From contig NZ_JBEWXT010000001.1 of NCBI RefSeq assembly GCF_040538665.1, forward strand, positions 2,506,501-2,570,500: a DNA stretch of 64,000 nt, given 5' to 3'. Origin of the DNA: Aureibaculum sp. 2308TA14-22 (GTDB lineage: Bacteria; Bacteroidota; Bacteroidia; Flavobacteriales; Flavobacteriaceae). Position 1 is the stretch's first letter; each line of letters opens with the position of its first letter. Both the position numbers and the translations under genes were made by a program. The notes below the pieces were generated by a model, which saw nothing but the letters and a program-made list of their open reading frames with translations, searched no databases and had not been told where the DNA came from. Below, in pieces: positions 54,623 to 64,000 of the stretch.

Positions 54623-56239
54623 ATGTTTGAAATAGAATCATTAAAAGAAAAAAAATTGCCTGAATTACAGGAAATTGCTGAAAAGATTGGTGTCCCAAAA
54701 TACAAGCAACTAAAAAAATTAGATTTAGTTTATCAGATTTTAGACGTACAGGCAACTAAACCTGTAGCTTCCGAGGCCAAACAAGAACACAAACCTGCAA
54801 GAAAACCTCGTAAACGAATTGGTAAGCCTGTCCAAGTAGCTCCTCGTCAAAATGAAGAGAAAGAAACTGTAATTAAAGAAGCAACTTCTCAAAAAACAGA
54901 AAAACCCAACAAATCTGAACCTGAACCAAAACTTGCTCACAAGAAAGAGGAAAAGAAAGATAATGATGTAGAAAACAAAGCCAAGGAAAATAATTCAAAA
55001 AACCAAAGAAACCCTCGTAAAGAACATAATCAAAACGGGTCTCATCAAAGAAATTCAAACAAACAGCATAAACAGCCTGGTGGAAATAGAAGACAGGGTA
55101 AGTACAGAGATCCAGATTTTGAATTTGATGGAATAATCGAAAGTGAAGGTGTTCTAGAAATTATGCAAGATGGTTATGGTTTTTTAAGATCATCAGATTA
55201 TAATTACCTATCATCACCTGATGATATATATGTATCGCAATCCCAAATAAAATTATTTGGTTTAAAAACAGGGGATACGGTAAGAGGTATTGTACGTCCG
55301 CCAAAGGAAGGAGAAAAATACTTCCCATTAATTAGAGTTTCATTAATTAATGGTTTAAATCCAAGCATTGTTAGAGATCGAGTAGCGTTTGAACACTTAA
55401 CACCATTGTTTCCAAATGAGAAATTCAATCTTGCAGAAAAAGGAAGCTCAACATCAACAAGAATAATAGACTTATTTTCACCAATAGGAAAAGGACAAAG
55501 AGGTATGATTGTATCTCAACCTAAAACAGGTAAAACAATGTTATTGAAGGATATTGCAAATGCAATTGCCGCCAATCATCCCGAAGTTTATCAAATTGTT
55601 TTATTGATTGATGAAAGACCCGAAGAGGTAACAGATATGCAACGTAATGTTAAAGGAGAAGTAGTTGCTTCTACTTTTGACGAACCCGCTGAAAAACACG
55701 TAAGAGTTGCTAATATTGTATTAGATAAAGCCAAAAGATTGGTAGAATGTGGACATGATGTAGTTGTGCTATTAGATTCTATTACACGTTTAGCAAGAGC
55801 ATATAATACTGTAGCTCCTGCCTCTGGAAAAATATTATCCGGTGGTATTGATGCTAATGCACTCCACAAACCGAAACGCTTTTTTGGTGCCGCTAGAAAA
55901 ATTGAAAATGGTGGTTCTTTAACTATAATTGCTACTGCCTTAACGGACACAGGTTCAAAAATGGATGAAGTAATCTTTGAAGAATTTAAAGGCACTGGTA
56001 ATATGGAGTTACAATTAGATAGAAATATTGCCAACCGAAGAATTTATCCAGCGGTTGATCTGGTAAAATCTAGTACACGTAGAGATGATTTGTTGTTAGA
56101 TGAAAAAACTGTACAGCGTATGTGGGTTATGCGTAAATATTTAGCAGATATGAATCCAATTGAGGCTATGGAATTTATAAGTGAAAAGATTAAATTTTCT
56201 AAAGACAATCAGGAATTTTTAATTTCCATGAACGGATAA
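54623..56239 (+). CDS. rho: Transcription termination factor Rho with long disordered insert
   Basis: Hexameric RNA helicase that terminates transcription. 538 residues: Rho_N at about 1-42 ([18 protein letters not shown]), a low-complexity basic insert at about 45-162 rich in Lys, Asn, Gln and Glu, the cold-shock RNA-binding domain from about 165 ([22 protein letters not shown]), and the ATPase domain with Walker [11 protein letters not shown] near residue 300, Walker [17 protein letters not shown] and Q-loop/R-loop segments. E. coli Rho has 419 residues, so the extra length is the insert. Such inserts are known in Bacteroides Rho, where they promote condensate formation. Confidence 0.97.
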   Translation: MFEIESLKEKKLPELQEIAEKIGVPKYKQLKKLDLVYQILDVQATKPVASEAKQEHKPARKPRKRIGKPVQVAPRQNEEKETVIKEATSQKTEKPNKSEPEPKLAHKKEEKKDNDVENKAKENNSKNQRNPRKEHNQNGSHQRNSNKQHKQPGGNRRQGKYRDPDFEFDGIIESEGVLEIMQDGYGFLRSSDYNYLSSPDDIYVSQSQIKLFGLKTGDTVRGIVRPPKEGEKYFPLIRVSLINGLNPSIVRDRVAFEHLTPLFPNEKFNLAEKGSSTSTRIIDLFSPIGKGQRGMIVSQPKTGKTMLLKDIANAIAANHPEVYQIVLLIDERPEEVTDMQRNVKGEVVASTFDEPAEKHVRVANIVLDKAKRLVECGHDVVVLLDSITRLARAYNTVAPASGKILSGGIDANALHKPKRFFGAARKIENGGSLTIIATALTDTGSKMDEVIFEEFKGTGNMELQLDRNIANRRIYPAVDLVKSSTRRDDLLLDEKTVQRMWVMRKYLADMNPIEAMEFISEKIKFSKDNQEFLISMNG

Positions 56240-56267
56240 CAATAAAACAATTAATTCAAGTAATTGA

Positions 56268-56299
56268 GAGTCAAGCATTTTTTGTTTGGCTCTTTTTTT
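56268..56299 (+). terminator. Terminator after rho
   Basis: GAGTCAAGC and GTTTGGCTC pair over nine positions (two wobbles) around ATTTTTT, followed by seven T. It lies 28 nt after the rho stop codon. Confidence 0.7.
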
Positions 56300-56334
56300 C
56301 TTTCAAATAGTTTTTTAATAAATTAAAAAATATG

Positions 56335-56342
56335 TATCTTTG
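56335..56342 (+). promoter_or_regulatory. -7 promoter box of the initiator tRNA gene
   Basis: TATCTTTG matches TAnnTTTG exactly, 10 nt before the mature tRNA 5' end. Confidence 0.6.
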
Positions 56343-56352
56343 CCGTCCATAT

Positions 56353-56425
<73 letters not shown>

Positions 56426-56429
56426 CTAG

Positions 56430-56461
56430 AAAAAAGCTTTCAAGAAATTGAAAGCTTTTTT
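56430..56461. terminator. Bidirectional terminator after tRNA-fMet
   Basis: AAAAAAGCTTTCAA and TTGAAAGCTTTTTT pair perfectly over 14 bp around GAAA. It ends the tRNA transcript on the plus strand and the alpha-glucan operon on the minus strand, whose last stop codon is 8 nt away. Confidence 0.88.
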
Positions 56462-56468
56462 GTTTTTT

Positions 56469-58136
56469 TCAATTTTTATATGGTTCCAAAAGGACAAGTG
56501 TAAAATCAGAATCAATAATTACTTTCCCCTTATTTACGTTAAGTTTTTGACCAGAGTATGCCTCACGCAACTCCATACCATCTTCAAAAATAGAAGATAC
56601 ATCAATTTTTTTCTCCCCTTTTTCTAATTCTAATCCAACCACAACTTTTTCAACATAGTTTCCTTTTGAAAAAGTTCGTGAAAAAACATAGGGTTTATCA
56701 GAGATCTTAACATGTCTTCCAGCTCCAACAGCTGGGTGTCGATTTCTAAATTTACCCAGCTTTTGCCAATGGGTCAAGATTACTTTGGTATTGGGATTGT
56801 TTTGAATGGAATCCCAATTCATAAAAGAACGCAAAGTAGCATCGCCCTGCGTGCCTTCGATGGTTAAATCTCGTGCGGATTCGTCGCCATAATAGGTTTG
56901 TGAAGCACCAGGCGTTAATAATAATGTCGTTGCAGTTTGATAGGGTTTACTTCTGTTGGCGTCAAAAGGCTGCCCATCGTCATGCGAGGTTAAATAATTG
57001 AGTACACTATACCCTTTTAGGTTTGTAGTTAATAGCGAATCGTACTTTACAAAAATGCTATCGTAACTTTTTTTGGCGTCATATTTTAGTTCAAAATTTA
57101 TCAGTGCATTGAAGCTATTGTCAAAATAATTGACTTTTTTATCGCCAAAGTCAAATGCTTTTCCATGGCTGATACCGTAATTGTAAACTTCGCCGACCAA
57201 ATAAAAATTATTGTCGTCCAACACCTTTTCGGGATTGTTTTTCTTCCATTGAGCAAAAGCGAAATCACATTCATCTCTAAATTCTTGCCATACGCTTTCT
57301 TCGGTATGCTTGACCGTATCTACACGGTAACCGTCTATTCCATATTCGGTAATATAATCGGTTAGCCATTTAATGATATAAAATCGCGGTGCTCTTGGGT
57401 ATCCCGTGCGTTTAAAAAACGCATCCAGCTCGGCGACTTCCTGCTCATAACGCCCTTCATTTTTCCATTTTTCGACAAGTTGTGGCGGTAAATCAACTTC
57501 TTCATTGCTTTCGGTTCTGATATCTGGTAAATTTTCTACCAAAGTACACGCAATGGTACTTTTATAATCCTGATAGGTACAAGCAGGTTCCGTTCTCACC
57601 CATTCCGTTGGCCATACCGGATCTTTTTGGGTTACCGGTCCCGTATGGTTTATCACCGCATCCAACAAAATCCGTATTCCGTTTTTATGAGCGGTTTCCA
57701 CCAGTTCTTTTACATCTTCTTTAGTTCCAAAATTAGGATCTATAGCCGTCCAATCTTTGGTCCAATAGCCATGAAAACCATAGGTTAAACCTGTACCCTC
57801 GTCTGTACCTCCGTGAATTTGTTCTACAATGGGCGTCATCCAAATAGCGTTGATACCTAAATCTGTAAAATAACCCTCTTTTATTTTTTGGGTTATGCCT
57901 TTGATATCACCTCCTTTAAAACCTCTTAATTTGGCGGTTTCTTTGGTGCGATCAAAGTTGATGTCGTTGGAAGTGTCGCCATTATTAAAGCGGTCTGTGA
58001 GCAGAAAGTAAAGATTGGCGGCTTCCCAGACAAATGGGGTTTCTGGTTTGGTGTTTTCTGCAACTTTTTGTTCTTTTTTGTCCGCACAACTTAGAAGTAA
58101 AATAAATATTAGGATTGGGATTAGGTGTTTTTTCAT
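56469..58136 (-). CDS. GH13 alpha-amylase-family lipoprotein (last gene of the operon)
   Basis: 555-residue glycoside hydrolase, lipid-anchored (Cys17 in LLLSCADKK), acting on alpha-1,4-glucans at the envelope. GH13 conserved regions are all present: LLDAVINH, GYRVDTVKH with nucleophile Asp273, LVGEVYN with acid/base Glu316, and LTSHDDGQ with transition-state Asp386. The domain begins YFLLTDRFNNGD, and calcium-site-like residues surround it. Last in a minus-strand operon with a GH13, an esterase, a second GH13 and a GH97 enzyme. Confidence 0.92.
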   Translation of the reverse strand: MKKHLIPILIFILLLSCADKKEQKVAENTKPETPFVWEAANLYFLLTDRFNNGDTSNDINFDRTKETAKLRGFKGGDIKGITQKIKEGYFTDLGINAIWMTPIVEQIHGGTDEGTGLTYGFHGYWTKDWTAIDPNFGTKEDVKELVETAHKNGIRILLDAVINHTGPVTQKDPVWPTEWVRTEPACTYQDYKSTIACTLVENLPDIRTESNEEVDLPPQLVEKWKNEGRYEQEVAELDAFFKRTGYPRAPRFYIIKWLTDYITEYGIDGYRVDTVKHTEESVWQEFRDECDFAFAQWKKNNPEKVLDDNNFYLVGEVYNYGISHGKAFDFGDKKVNYFDNSFNALINFELKYDAKKSYDSIFVKYDSLLTTNLKGYSVLNYLTSHDDGQPFDANRSKPYQTATTLLLTPGASQTYYGDESARDLTIEGTQGDATLRSFMNWDSIQNNPNTKVILTHWQKLGKFRNRHPAVGAGRHVKISDKPYVFSRTFSKGNYVEKVVVGLELEKGEKKIDVSSIFEDGMELREAYSGQKLNVNKGKVIIDSDFTLVLLEPYKN

Positions 58137-58276
58137 TTGAGTGTGTTTTTAAATTTAATATTTAGGCATAAAAAATTGATTCATTATAACAAGAAAACTT
58201 ATGAGTACTATTTTGCAAGTATAAAAACCACCCCGCCCTTAAAATTCTGTCTAAAATTTTAACTTACATTTGGGCA

Positions 58277-58298
58277 CCCCTCCTTAAAAAAGGAGGGG
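58277..58298. repeat. Interspersed GC-rich palindrome between two GH13 genes
   Basis: CCCCTCCTT and AAGGAGGGG pair perfectly over nine bp around AAAA. It lies 11 nt after the stop codon of the preceding gene, without a T run on the minus strand, so it is not a plain terminator. It belongs to the same class as the element inside icmF. Confidence 0.55.
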
Positions 58299-58308
58299 AA
58301 TTTTACTT

Positions 58309-60186
58309 CTATTTTTCAACCTTTAGGATAACCGATTCCAACGGATCCAGCTCAACCCTTATAAAACCAACACCGTTTTTTACTTCTAAAACAGGTTTGT
58401 GTTTATGATAAAGTTGGTCTTCCATATTGTAAGTGCCATCTTTTAATTTCCATTTTTCAATAATATCTTTTGGGATTTGCAAATCAAATCCGTAATGATT
58501 GCTGTCGTTAAAATTGGAGACAATAATCAATTTTTCATTAGCACTCCAACGAACAAAAGAATACACTTTGTCATTGTACCATTCCGTATGCTGCCTATTG
58601 TGATGATGGACATCTTGATATTCGCCCATCAATGCGGAACTGCTGATGGTGAAATTCAACAATCGTTTATAAAAATCGCGTAATTCCTTTTCCTCTGGAG
58701 TGGACTGTCCACCATCGAATTTTTTATCGTTTACCCAACGTTGCAAATGTGGAACACCAACATAATCGAAAATGGAGGTACGCGACGGACTTCCAAATCC
58801 TGCATGTTCTGCACCTGGCTCGCCCAGTTCTTGAGCAAAATAAACCAACGTAGGCGAAGAGCTCAACGTTGCGGAAACCACTATGGCAGGTTTTCCTTTA
58901 TTGGCATTTCCGGCAAATTCGGGACTAGCTATTCTTTGCTCATCATGATTTTCTAAAAAATGAAGCATTTGGTGCTCAATATCCTGCTTCCATATTTGGA
59001 TTTCAGCAATATGGTCTGTAGAACCATGCCCTTGCATAATGTTCTTTATGGTATCGTAGAGTTGCACCTTATCGTATAGATAGTCCATTTTTCCTTTGCG
59101 GATATAATCTCGGTACAAATCCGGATTATAAACCTCAGCCATCAAAAAAGCATTTTCGTTTTTCATCTTAATAGCGGAATTCATATAACTCCAAAACTCA
59201 ACTGGAACCATTTCTGCCATATCGTAACGGAATCCATCAACGCCCATAGCAATCCAATAGAGAGTGATATCTTTAAATTTCACCCATGAATCGGGCACGG
59301 TTTTACCGTTCCAAAAATTGAAATGCTTTTTATAATTTTTGTTTTCAAAACCCTCAGGAAGTTCGTTAAAATCTTTTCTCCCATCTGGGCTTACACCATA
59401 ATTAATCTTAACAGTTTCGTACCAATCGTTCATATCTGGTTGGGATGCCCTAGCACCATTGCCCGTCCATTTTGCAGGATATTCTTCGAATTTTCCGTCA
59501 ATTTTCTGGTTTTTCTCACCGCCCAAAGGCAAATACCCATTTCTCCATTCAGGTACTTTGAAGGCCTCGCCGGGAACATAGTAAAAATTGTTGTTAACCG
59601 TATATTCAACGGTTTTATTATCTTTTGCACCAAAATTCTCAACTCCTTTTGGGTTTGTTAAACTTTGGTAATTTCTAGCCACATGATTTGGAACAATATC
59701 TATGACCACTTTTAATCCTGCTTTATGTGTACGTTCTATCAAAGCTTTGAATTCATCTAATCTTTTGGCAGGATTCTCCGCCAAATCAGGATTCACATTA
59801 TAATAATCTTTAACCGCATAAGGCGACCCAGCACGCCCTTTGACTACATCCGGATCATCATTGGAAATGTCAAATTCACTATAATCTCTAATGACATCGT
59901 GATGCGGAACACCCGTATACCAAATATGAGTTACACCTAAGTCTTTAATTTCTTTAAGAGCTTTATCTGCAAAATCATTAAATTTCCCAACACCATTTTC
60001 CTCAATAGTCCCCCAAGGTTTATTGGTTGTGTTCGTGTTACCGAACAATCGTGTAAACACTTGATAAACCACTTTTTTACCTTCCGTCCTTTCTGTTTTC
60101 ATAGTTTGTTTTTCTTCCGTTTTTTTCTCTTTACCGCACGCCATTAAAAGGGTAACTAAAATAAAGAGTGAGATGTGTTTTTTCAT
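58309..60186 (-). CDS. GH13 alpha-amylase-family lipoprotein
   Basis: 625 residues from the ATG at 60186 (alternative ATG at 60195; the TTG at 60198 is unlikely). Lipoprotein signal with Cys17 in TLLMACGKE. GH13 motifs: VIDIVPNHVARN, DGFRYDMAEMVP, LMAEVYNP, FLENHDEQRIA, giving intact catalytic Asp, Glu, Asp. The C-terminal domain continues to VEK. It would cut alpha-glucans outside or in the periplasm. Fifteen nt after the esterase stop codon, so it is part of the same operon. Confidence 0.92.
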   Translation of the reverse strand: MKKHISLFILVTLLMACGKEKKTEEKQTMKTERTEGKKVVYQVFTRLFGNTNTTNKPWGTIEENGVGKFNDFADKALKEIKDLGVTHIWYTGVPHHDVIRDYSEFDISNDDPDVVKGRAGSPYAVKDYYNVNPDLAENPAKRLDEFKALIERTHKAGLKVVIDIVPNHVARNYQSLTNPKGVENFGAKDNKTVEYTVNNNFYYVPGEAFKVPEWRNGYLPLGGEKNQKIDGKFEEYPAKWTGNGARASQPDMNDWYETVKINYGVSPDGRKDFNELPEGFENKNYKKHFNFWNGKTVPDSWVKFKDITLYWIAMGVDGFRYDMAEMVPVEFWSYMNSAIKMKNENAFLMAEVYNPDLYRDYIRKGKMDYLYDKVQLYDTIKNIMQGHGSTDHIAEIQIWKQDIEHQMLHFLENHDEQRIASPEFAGNANKGKPAIVVSATLSSSPTLVYFAQELGEPGAEHAGFGSPSRTSIFDYVGVPHLQRWVNDKKFDGGQSTPEEKELRDFYKRLLNFTISSSALMGEYQDVHHHNRQHTEWYNDKVYSFVRWSANEKLIIVSNFNDSNHYGFDLQIPKDIIEKWKLKDGTYNMEDQLYHKHKPVLEVKNGVGFIRVELDPLESVILKVEK

Positions 60187-60201
60187 TGCATCCATCAATT
60201 T

Positions 60202-61323
60202 TTATTTAAACAACCATCGAATTGCTTCACCAAATTCGTCCCTCCACATAGTTTCGTTATGCTTTCCACCATCTACAATTTTTTTTATAATATTTTTCTT
60301 TTTAAAACCACTTTTTTTCAGCGTTTTTGCAACTTTCTCCATTGCTTCAATAGCACTATCACCTTCTTCACTACCGATTAAAAAATAGGCTTTGATATTT
60401 GCTTTTTTACTATGCTTTTTAGTAAAATCAATCACTTTATCAGAAAACCAAAAAGAAGGCGAAAACACACCCACTTTACCGAATGTTTTTGGATATTTCA
60501 TAGCTCCGTAATAAGAAATCAACCCACCCATGGAACTGCCGATAATGGCGGTATGCTTAGCCTGTGGTTTCGTTCTAAAAGAACTGTCTATTTTTGGTTT
60601 TAAGGTTTCAATTATAAATTGGATATAGGCATCTCCTTTTCCGCCACCGTAAATTTTGTTTTTCCAAGGCGAATATTCGTCCATTCTATGTTTAGAACCG
60701 TTATCAATGCCCACCACGATTATTTTTAAATGTTGTTCTTCGGCCAACCGATTCATAGTTTCATCAACAGCCCATTCCCCAGCAAAAGCGGTGGCATTAT
60801 CAAATAGATTTTGCCCGTCTTGCATATAAATTACAGGGTATTTCTCTTTTGAAGATTCATAATCTGGTGGCAGATACACCCAGATTCTCCGTTTTCTTTT
60901 GAGTTGTGGAATGTGCATTGCTTTGTAGAACAGCTTTACATTTTCGGAAGCCGTAGAATTGGGGATTTTTCCCTTATTCCAATTATTTATTTCAATTTTT
61001 ACGGTATCATTTGGCATAGTAAACGTGTATTGGCGATTTTCAATTTGATTAAAATCCGTGTCGGTTTCAACGGAGTCCCAAGACCCTTTTGTGAATTTGA
61101 AATTAATCGTTTCTTCTTGTTGCGGCAAGGTAATAAAATAACGATTTTTTTGCTGTTGCAATTTGTAAACCTCTTGACCGCCCGACCAGTTTTCAAAGTC
61201 CCCAGAAATAAAAATAGCATCAGTGTTTTTAGGAAATTGCTCCACAACAAAAGTTACTTGAGCGAAACTAAATTGAGAAACCAATAAAATAATAAAAGTT
61301 GATATCGGTTTTATTTTTTTCAC
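60202..61323 (-). CDS. Esterase with N-terminal starch-binding-like domain (alpha/beta hydrolase)
   Basis: The GTG at 61323 gives 373 residues with a normal signal peptide (MKKIKPISTFII start, cut near SFAQ); the GTG at 61377 would add 18 residues and bury it. N-terminal domain at about 23-110 resembles a CBM20/CBM48 starch-binding domain (IFISGDFENWSGG, FTKGSWDSVETD). The C-terminal Fes/esterase D-type domain has YMQDGQNLFD, nucleophile GSSMGG and a late GGKHNE His. May remove acyl groups from substituted glucan or act on a related ester; the substrate is inference. Confidence 0.8.
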   Translation of the reverse strand: MKKIKPISTFIILLVSQFSFAQVTFVVEQFPKNTDAIFISGDFENWSGGQEVYKLQQQKNRYFITLPQQEETINFKFTKGSWDSVETDTDFNQIENRQYTFTMPNDTVKIEINNWNKGKIPNSTASENVKLFYKAMHIPQLKRKRRIWVYLPPDYESSKEKYPVIYMQDGQNLFDNATAFAGEWAVDETMNRLAEEQHLKIIVVGIDNGSKHRMDEYSPWKNKIYGGGKGDAYIQFIIETLKPKIDSSFRTKPQAKHTAIIGSSMGGLISYYGAMKYPKTFGKVGVFSPSFWFSDKVIDFTKKHSKKANIKAYFLIGSEEGDSAIEAMEKVAKTLKKSGFKKKNIIKKIVDGGKHNETMWRDEFGEAIRWLFK

Positions 61324-61375
61324 TTTACTATTTCGTTTTATCAATTTCTGTTTTAAAATATTGAATGATAAACAC

Positions 61376-61405
61376 ACCCCTAACCTCTATCAAGAGGGAA
61401 TCTGT
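61376..61405. repeat. Decayed interspersed palindrome before the GH13 gene end
   Basis: CCTCT and AGAGG pair around ATCA, preceded by CACCCCTAA and followed by GTCCCC. Same composition class as the elements at 12843, 32741 and 58277, located in the 88-nt gap between two genes of the operon. Confidence 0.4.
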
Positions 61406-61411
61406 CCCCGT

Positions 61412-63310
61412 TTACATTTTAGTGGTCAACAAAATCACACCTTTTTCTACAATTACAAAAGGACTGTTCCACGTTATTTGCTCTTCTGAAATCAAATTTT
61501 TCATCGGTTTTTGATCCAAGCCCATTTCTTTAAAACGGTTTAAGTCTAATTCCACTTGCTCGTCGTTTTTATTTAAAATCATCACAACAGTTTCATTACC
61601 TTCAACTCTAAAAAGCACATAAATTCCATTTTCAGGTGCAAAATGTATGGTTTTGCCCTTGTGAATGGCATTGCTTTCCTTACGATAGTTCAACACTTTT
61701 TTCAGGAAACTTTGCATTTCTTTTTGATCATCGCTCAACCCTACGCCGGTAAAACCATTTACAGTATCGCCTTGCCACCCACCAGGAAAATCAGTTCTAA
61801 TCAATCCGTGGTCACCCGGCTTTTCAACATCACTAAGTAACACTTCAGTTCCGTAATAAATTTGTGGAATTCTTGGCAAAAGCAATATTGTTGCCAATGC
61901 CATTTTGGTTTTGGTAAGATCTTCATCTAACTGAGTGTAAATTCTACTCATGTCATGATTATCAGGAAAAATCATAATATCCTTAGGTTTTGTATAATGA
62001 AAATCATTGGCCAAGCCTTCATAGATTTTTACCAAACCTTTGTCCCAAGATTCTTCTTCCTTTATGGCTTCAACTATATTATGCTGCATGGGGAAATCCA
62101 TTGTAGAAGTGAGATTTGACTCGTATCCATCTTTATTGTTCGAACCCGTTTGCCAATAACCAACTAACAAAGGATTTAAACTCCACTCCTCACCTACAAT
62201 ACTAAAATTAGGGTATTCTTTCATTATTGCTCCTGCCCAATCTGCCATAAAATCTTTGTCGGGATATGGATAGGTATCTTGTCGAATTCCTCCTAAACCA
62301 AGCGTTTCTATCCACCAAATACTGTTTTGAATGGTGTAAGTTGCCATAAAAGGATTACGTTGATTTAAATCTGGCATTGTAGCCACAAACCAACCTTCAT
62401 TATTTCCCTTTCTGTCATATTCGGACGCATAAATATCTTGGTTTGTAGTTCTTCTATGATTTGAATGATTGGTATTTTTCCAGTCCCAATTGGCTTTGTT
62501 TTCTTCATAATTTTTTTGATCGTTTATCCAGTCATCAAAAGGTAGGTCTTTCATCCACCAATGTTCAATTCCACAATGGTTGGCCACTTGATCCATTATT
62601 AATTTCATCCCCTTTCCTCTCATTTTATCAGCCAATTCAACATAAGTTTCAATTGTTCCAAAACGTGGGTCTACTTGGTAATAATCTGTAATAGCATAAC
62701 CATGATATGAAGATTCAGACATGTCATTGGTTAACAAAGGTGTTGACCAAATAGCGGTAAAACCCATGTCATTTATATAATCCAAATGATTTATGATACC
62801 CTTAATATCACCTCCATGTCTAAAATAATCTTGCTCTCTATTTAAAGTTTGATCCCTAAGTCCAGAAACCTTATCATTTATGGAATTTCCATTGGCAAAT
62901 CTATCAGGGGTAATTAAATAAATAACATCTGAACTGTCAAAGCCAGCAAATTCTTTAGCATCCTTTTTACGCGATTTTAACTCGTAAGCATAGGTTATTT
63001 TTTTACCTTTCTTTCGTTTAAAAACAATATCAAATTTGCCTGGCTTGGTCTCTTTATCTATTTTTAGATTTAAAAATAAATAGTTTGGGCTAGTTCCTTT
63101 TTCAATGCTTATTAAGTTAACACCATCATAAGAAACACTTGGCACTGCAGAACTTATATTTTTGCCTTTTACCAACAATTGCAAGTTGTTGTTTTCAAAG
63201 CCCACCCACCAATTTAGTGGTTCAACACGTTCTATTTGGGCATTTACGGTTATACTCATAAGCAGTAATATTTGACCTATAAAAATAAATTGTTTAACAA
63301 GATAACTCAT
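61412..63310 (-). CDS. GH13 neopullulanase/cyclomaltodextrinase-type enzyme (SusA-like)
   Basis: 632 residues with signal peptide ending near TVNAQ. An N-terminal Ig-like cyclomaltodextrinase domain (about 25-115; EPLNWWVGFENNNLQLLVKG as region 31-50) is followed by the GH13 barrel (VIYLITPDRFANG, MDQVANHCG, GGIRQDTYPYPD with Asp nucleophile, IVGEEW with Glu, FPDNHDM with Asp) and a C-terminal beta domain. It would cut maltodextrins or pullulan in the periplasm. 31 nt after the GH97 gene, in the same operon. Confidence 0.9.
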   Translation of the reverse strand: MSYLVKQFIFIGQILLLMSITVNAQIERVEPLNWWVGFENNNLQLLVKGKNISSAVPSVSYDGVNLISIEKGTSPNYLFLNLKIDKETKPGKFDIVFKRKKGKKITYAYELKSRKKDAKEFAGFDSSDVIYLITPDRFANGNSINDKVSGLRDQTLNREQDYFRHGGDIKGIINHLDYINDMGFTAIWSTPLLTNDMSESSYHGYAITDYYQVDPRFGTIETYVELADKMRGKGMKLIMDQVANHCGIEHWWMKDLPFDDWINDQKNYEENKANWDWKNTNHSNHRRTTNQDIYASEYDRKGNNEGWFVATMPDLNQRNPFMATYTIQNSIWWIETLGLGGIRQDTYPYPDKDFMADWAGAIMKEYPNFSIVGEEWSLNPLLVGYWQTGSNNKDGYESNLTSTMDFPMQHNIVEAIKEEESWDKGLVKIYEGLANDFHYTKPKDIMIFPDNHDMSRIYTQLDEDLTKTKMALATILLLPRIPQIYYGTEVLLSDVEKPGDHGLIRTDFPGGWQGDTVNGFTGVGLSDDQKEMQSFLKKVLNYRKESNAIHKGKTIHFAPENGIYVLFRVEGNETVVMILNKNDEQVELDLNRFKEMGLDQKPMKNLISEEQITWNSPFVIVEKGVILLTTKM

Positions 63311-63341
63311 AACTTTAATCTTTTAATTTATGAAATAAAAA

Positions 63342-64000
<659 letters not shown>

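Noticed and set aside
56244-56264. Near copy of the susC leader motif (AATTAATTCAAGTAAT) after rho
   Set aside because: It matches 15 of 16 bases but is AT-rich, lies before a terminator and has no start codon after it; chance is the simplest explanation.
58277-58298. Palindrome between GH13 genes as a transcription terminator
   Set aside because: No T tract follows it on the minus strand, on which the operon is transcribed, and it matches the dispersed repeat class instead.

Overview
The window looks like chromosome from a marine-type member of the Flavobacteriaceae (Bacteroidota). The evidence is low G+C DNA, three SusC/SusD outer-membrane pairs, Bacteroidota promoter boxes (TAnnTTTG), a Rho factor with a long basic disordered insert, and family-specific genes (DUF4293, DUF1599, BT_3928-type DoxX, DUF5723, fused IcmF mutase). 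I see no phage, integrase, insertion sequence, CRISPR array or rRNA operon.

Layout. 1-281: tail of an outer-membrane beta-barrel gene. 413-9967: two tandem susC/susD pairs with no enzymes beside them, each unit ended by a strong terminator. 10042-12842: housekeeping genes rlmB, a rhomboid protease and rarA. 12891-15762: a secreted or surface three-gene group. 15795-22100 (minus): a nucleotidase, then a compact surface-glycan operon (flippase, GT4 glycosyltransferase, FemAB/GNAT-like transferase, polysaccharide deacetylase) and radC. 22171-25152: trkA-trkH potassium uptake. 25207-31622 (minus): third susC/susD pair and a membrane-anchored AraC regulator, with a decayed susC 5' end between them. 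31877-36808: a small HExxH protein, icmF and an ankyrin protein. 37058-40880: MscS channel, MFS exporter with a possible attenuator leader, DUF1684 lipoprotein, threonine/serine dehydratase. 40897-44161 (minus): two lipoproteins, crcB, BT_3928-type protein, DUF1599. 44289-47288: LOG-family protein, folP, a lone exbD, cdaA (c-di-AMP synthase). 47316-52908: ABC exporter, truA, phosphodiesterase, two-component system. 53042-56425: small secreted protein, an unannotated plus-strand transcript, DUF4293, rho, initiator tRNA-Met. 56469-64000 (minus): starch or alpha-glucan utilisation operon (GH97, three GH13 enzymes, one esterase), cut by the window edge.

How the genes work together. The right-hand operon would degrade alpha-glucans at the cell surface and in the periplasm; its SusC/SusD partners are probably beyond the right edge. 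The three SusC/SusD pairs inside the window import unidentified ligands by TonB-dependent transport. The glycan operon likely builds or exports a surface polysaccharide.

The observations I consider most worth checking: (1) two different palindromic repeats inserted in frame inside icmF; (2) a leader of about 150 nt before the MFS gene with a strong terminator and a possible antiterminator; (3) a plus-strand structured transcript of about 165 nt at 53744-53909 between minus-strand genes; (4) nucleotide-level conservation of the 5' leader and signal-peptide codons of two susC genes, with an orphan third copy of the same element at 29906.
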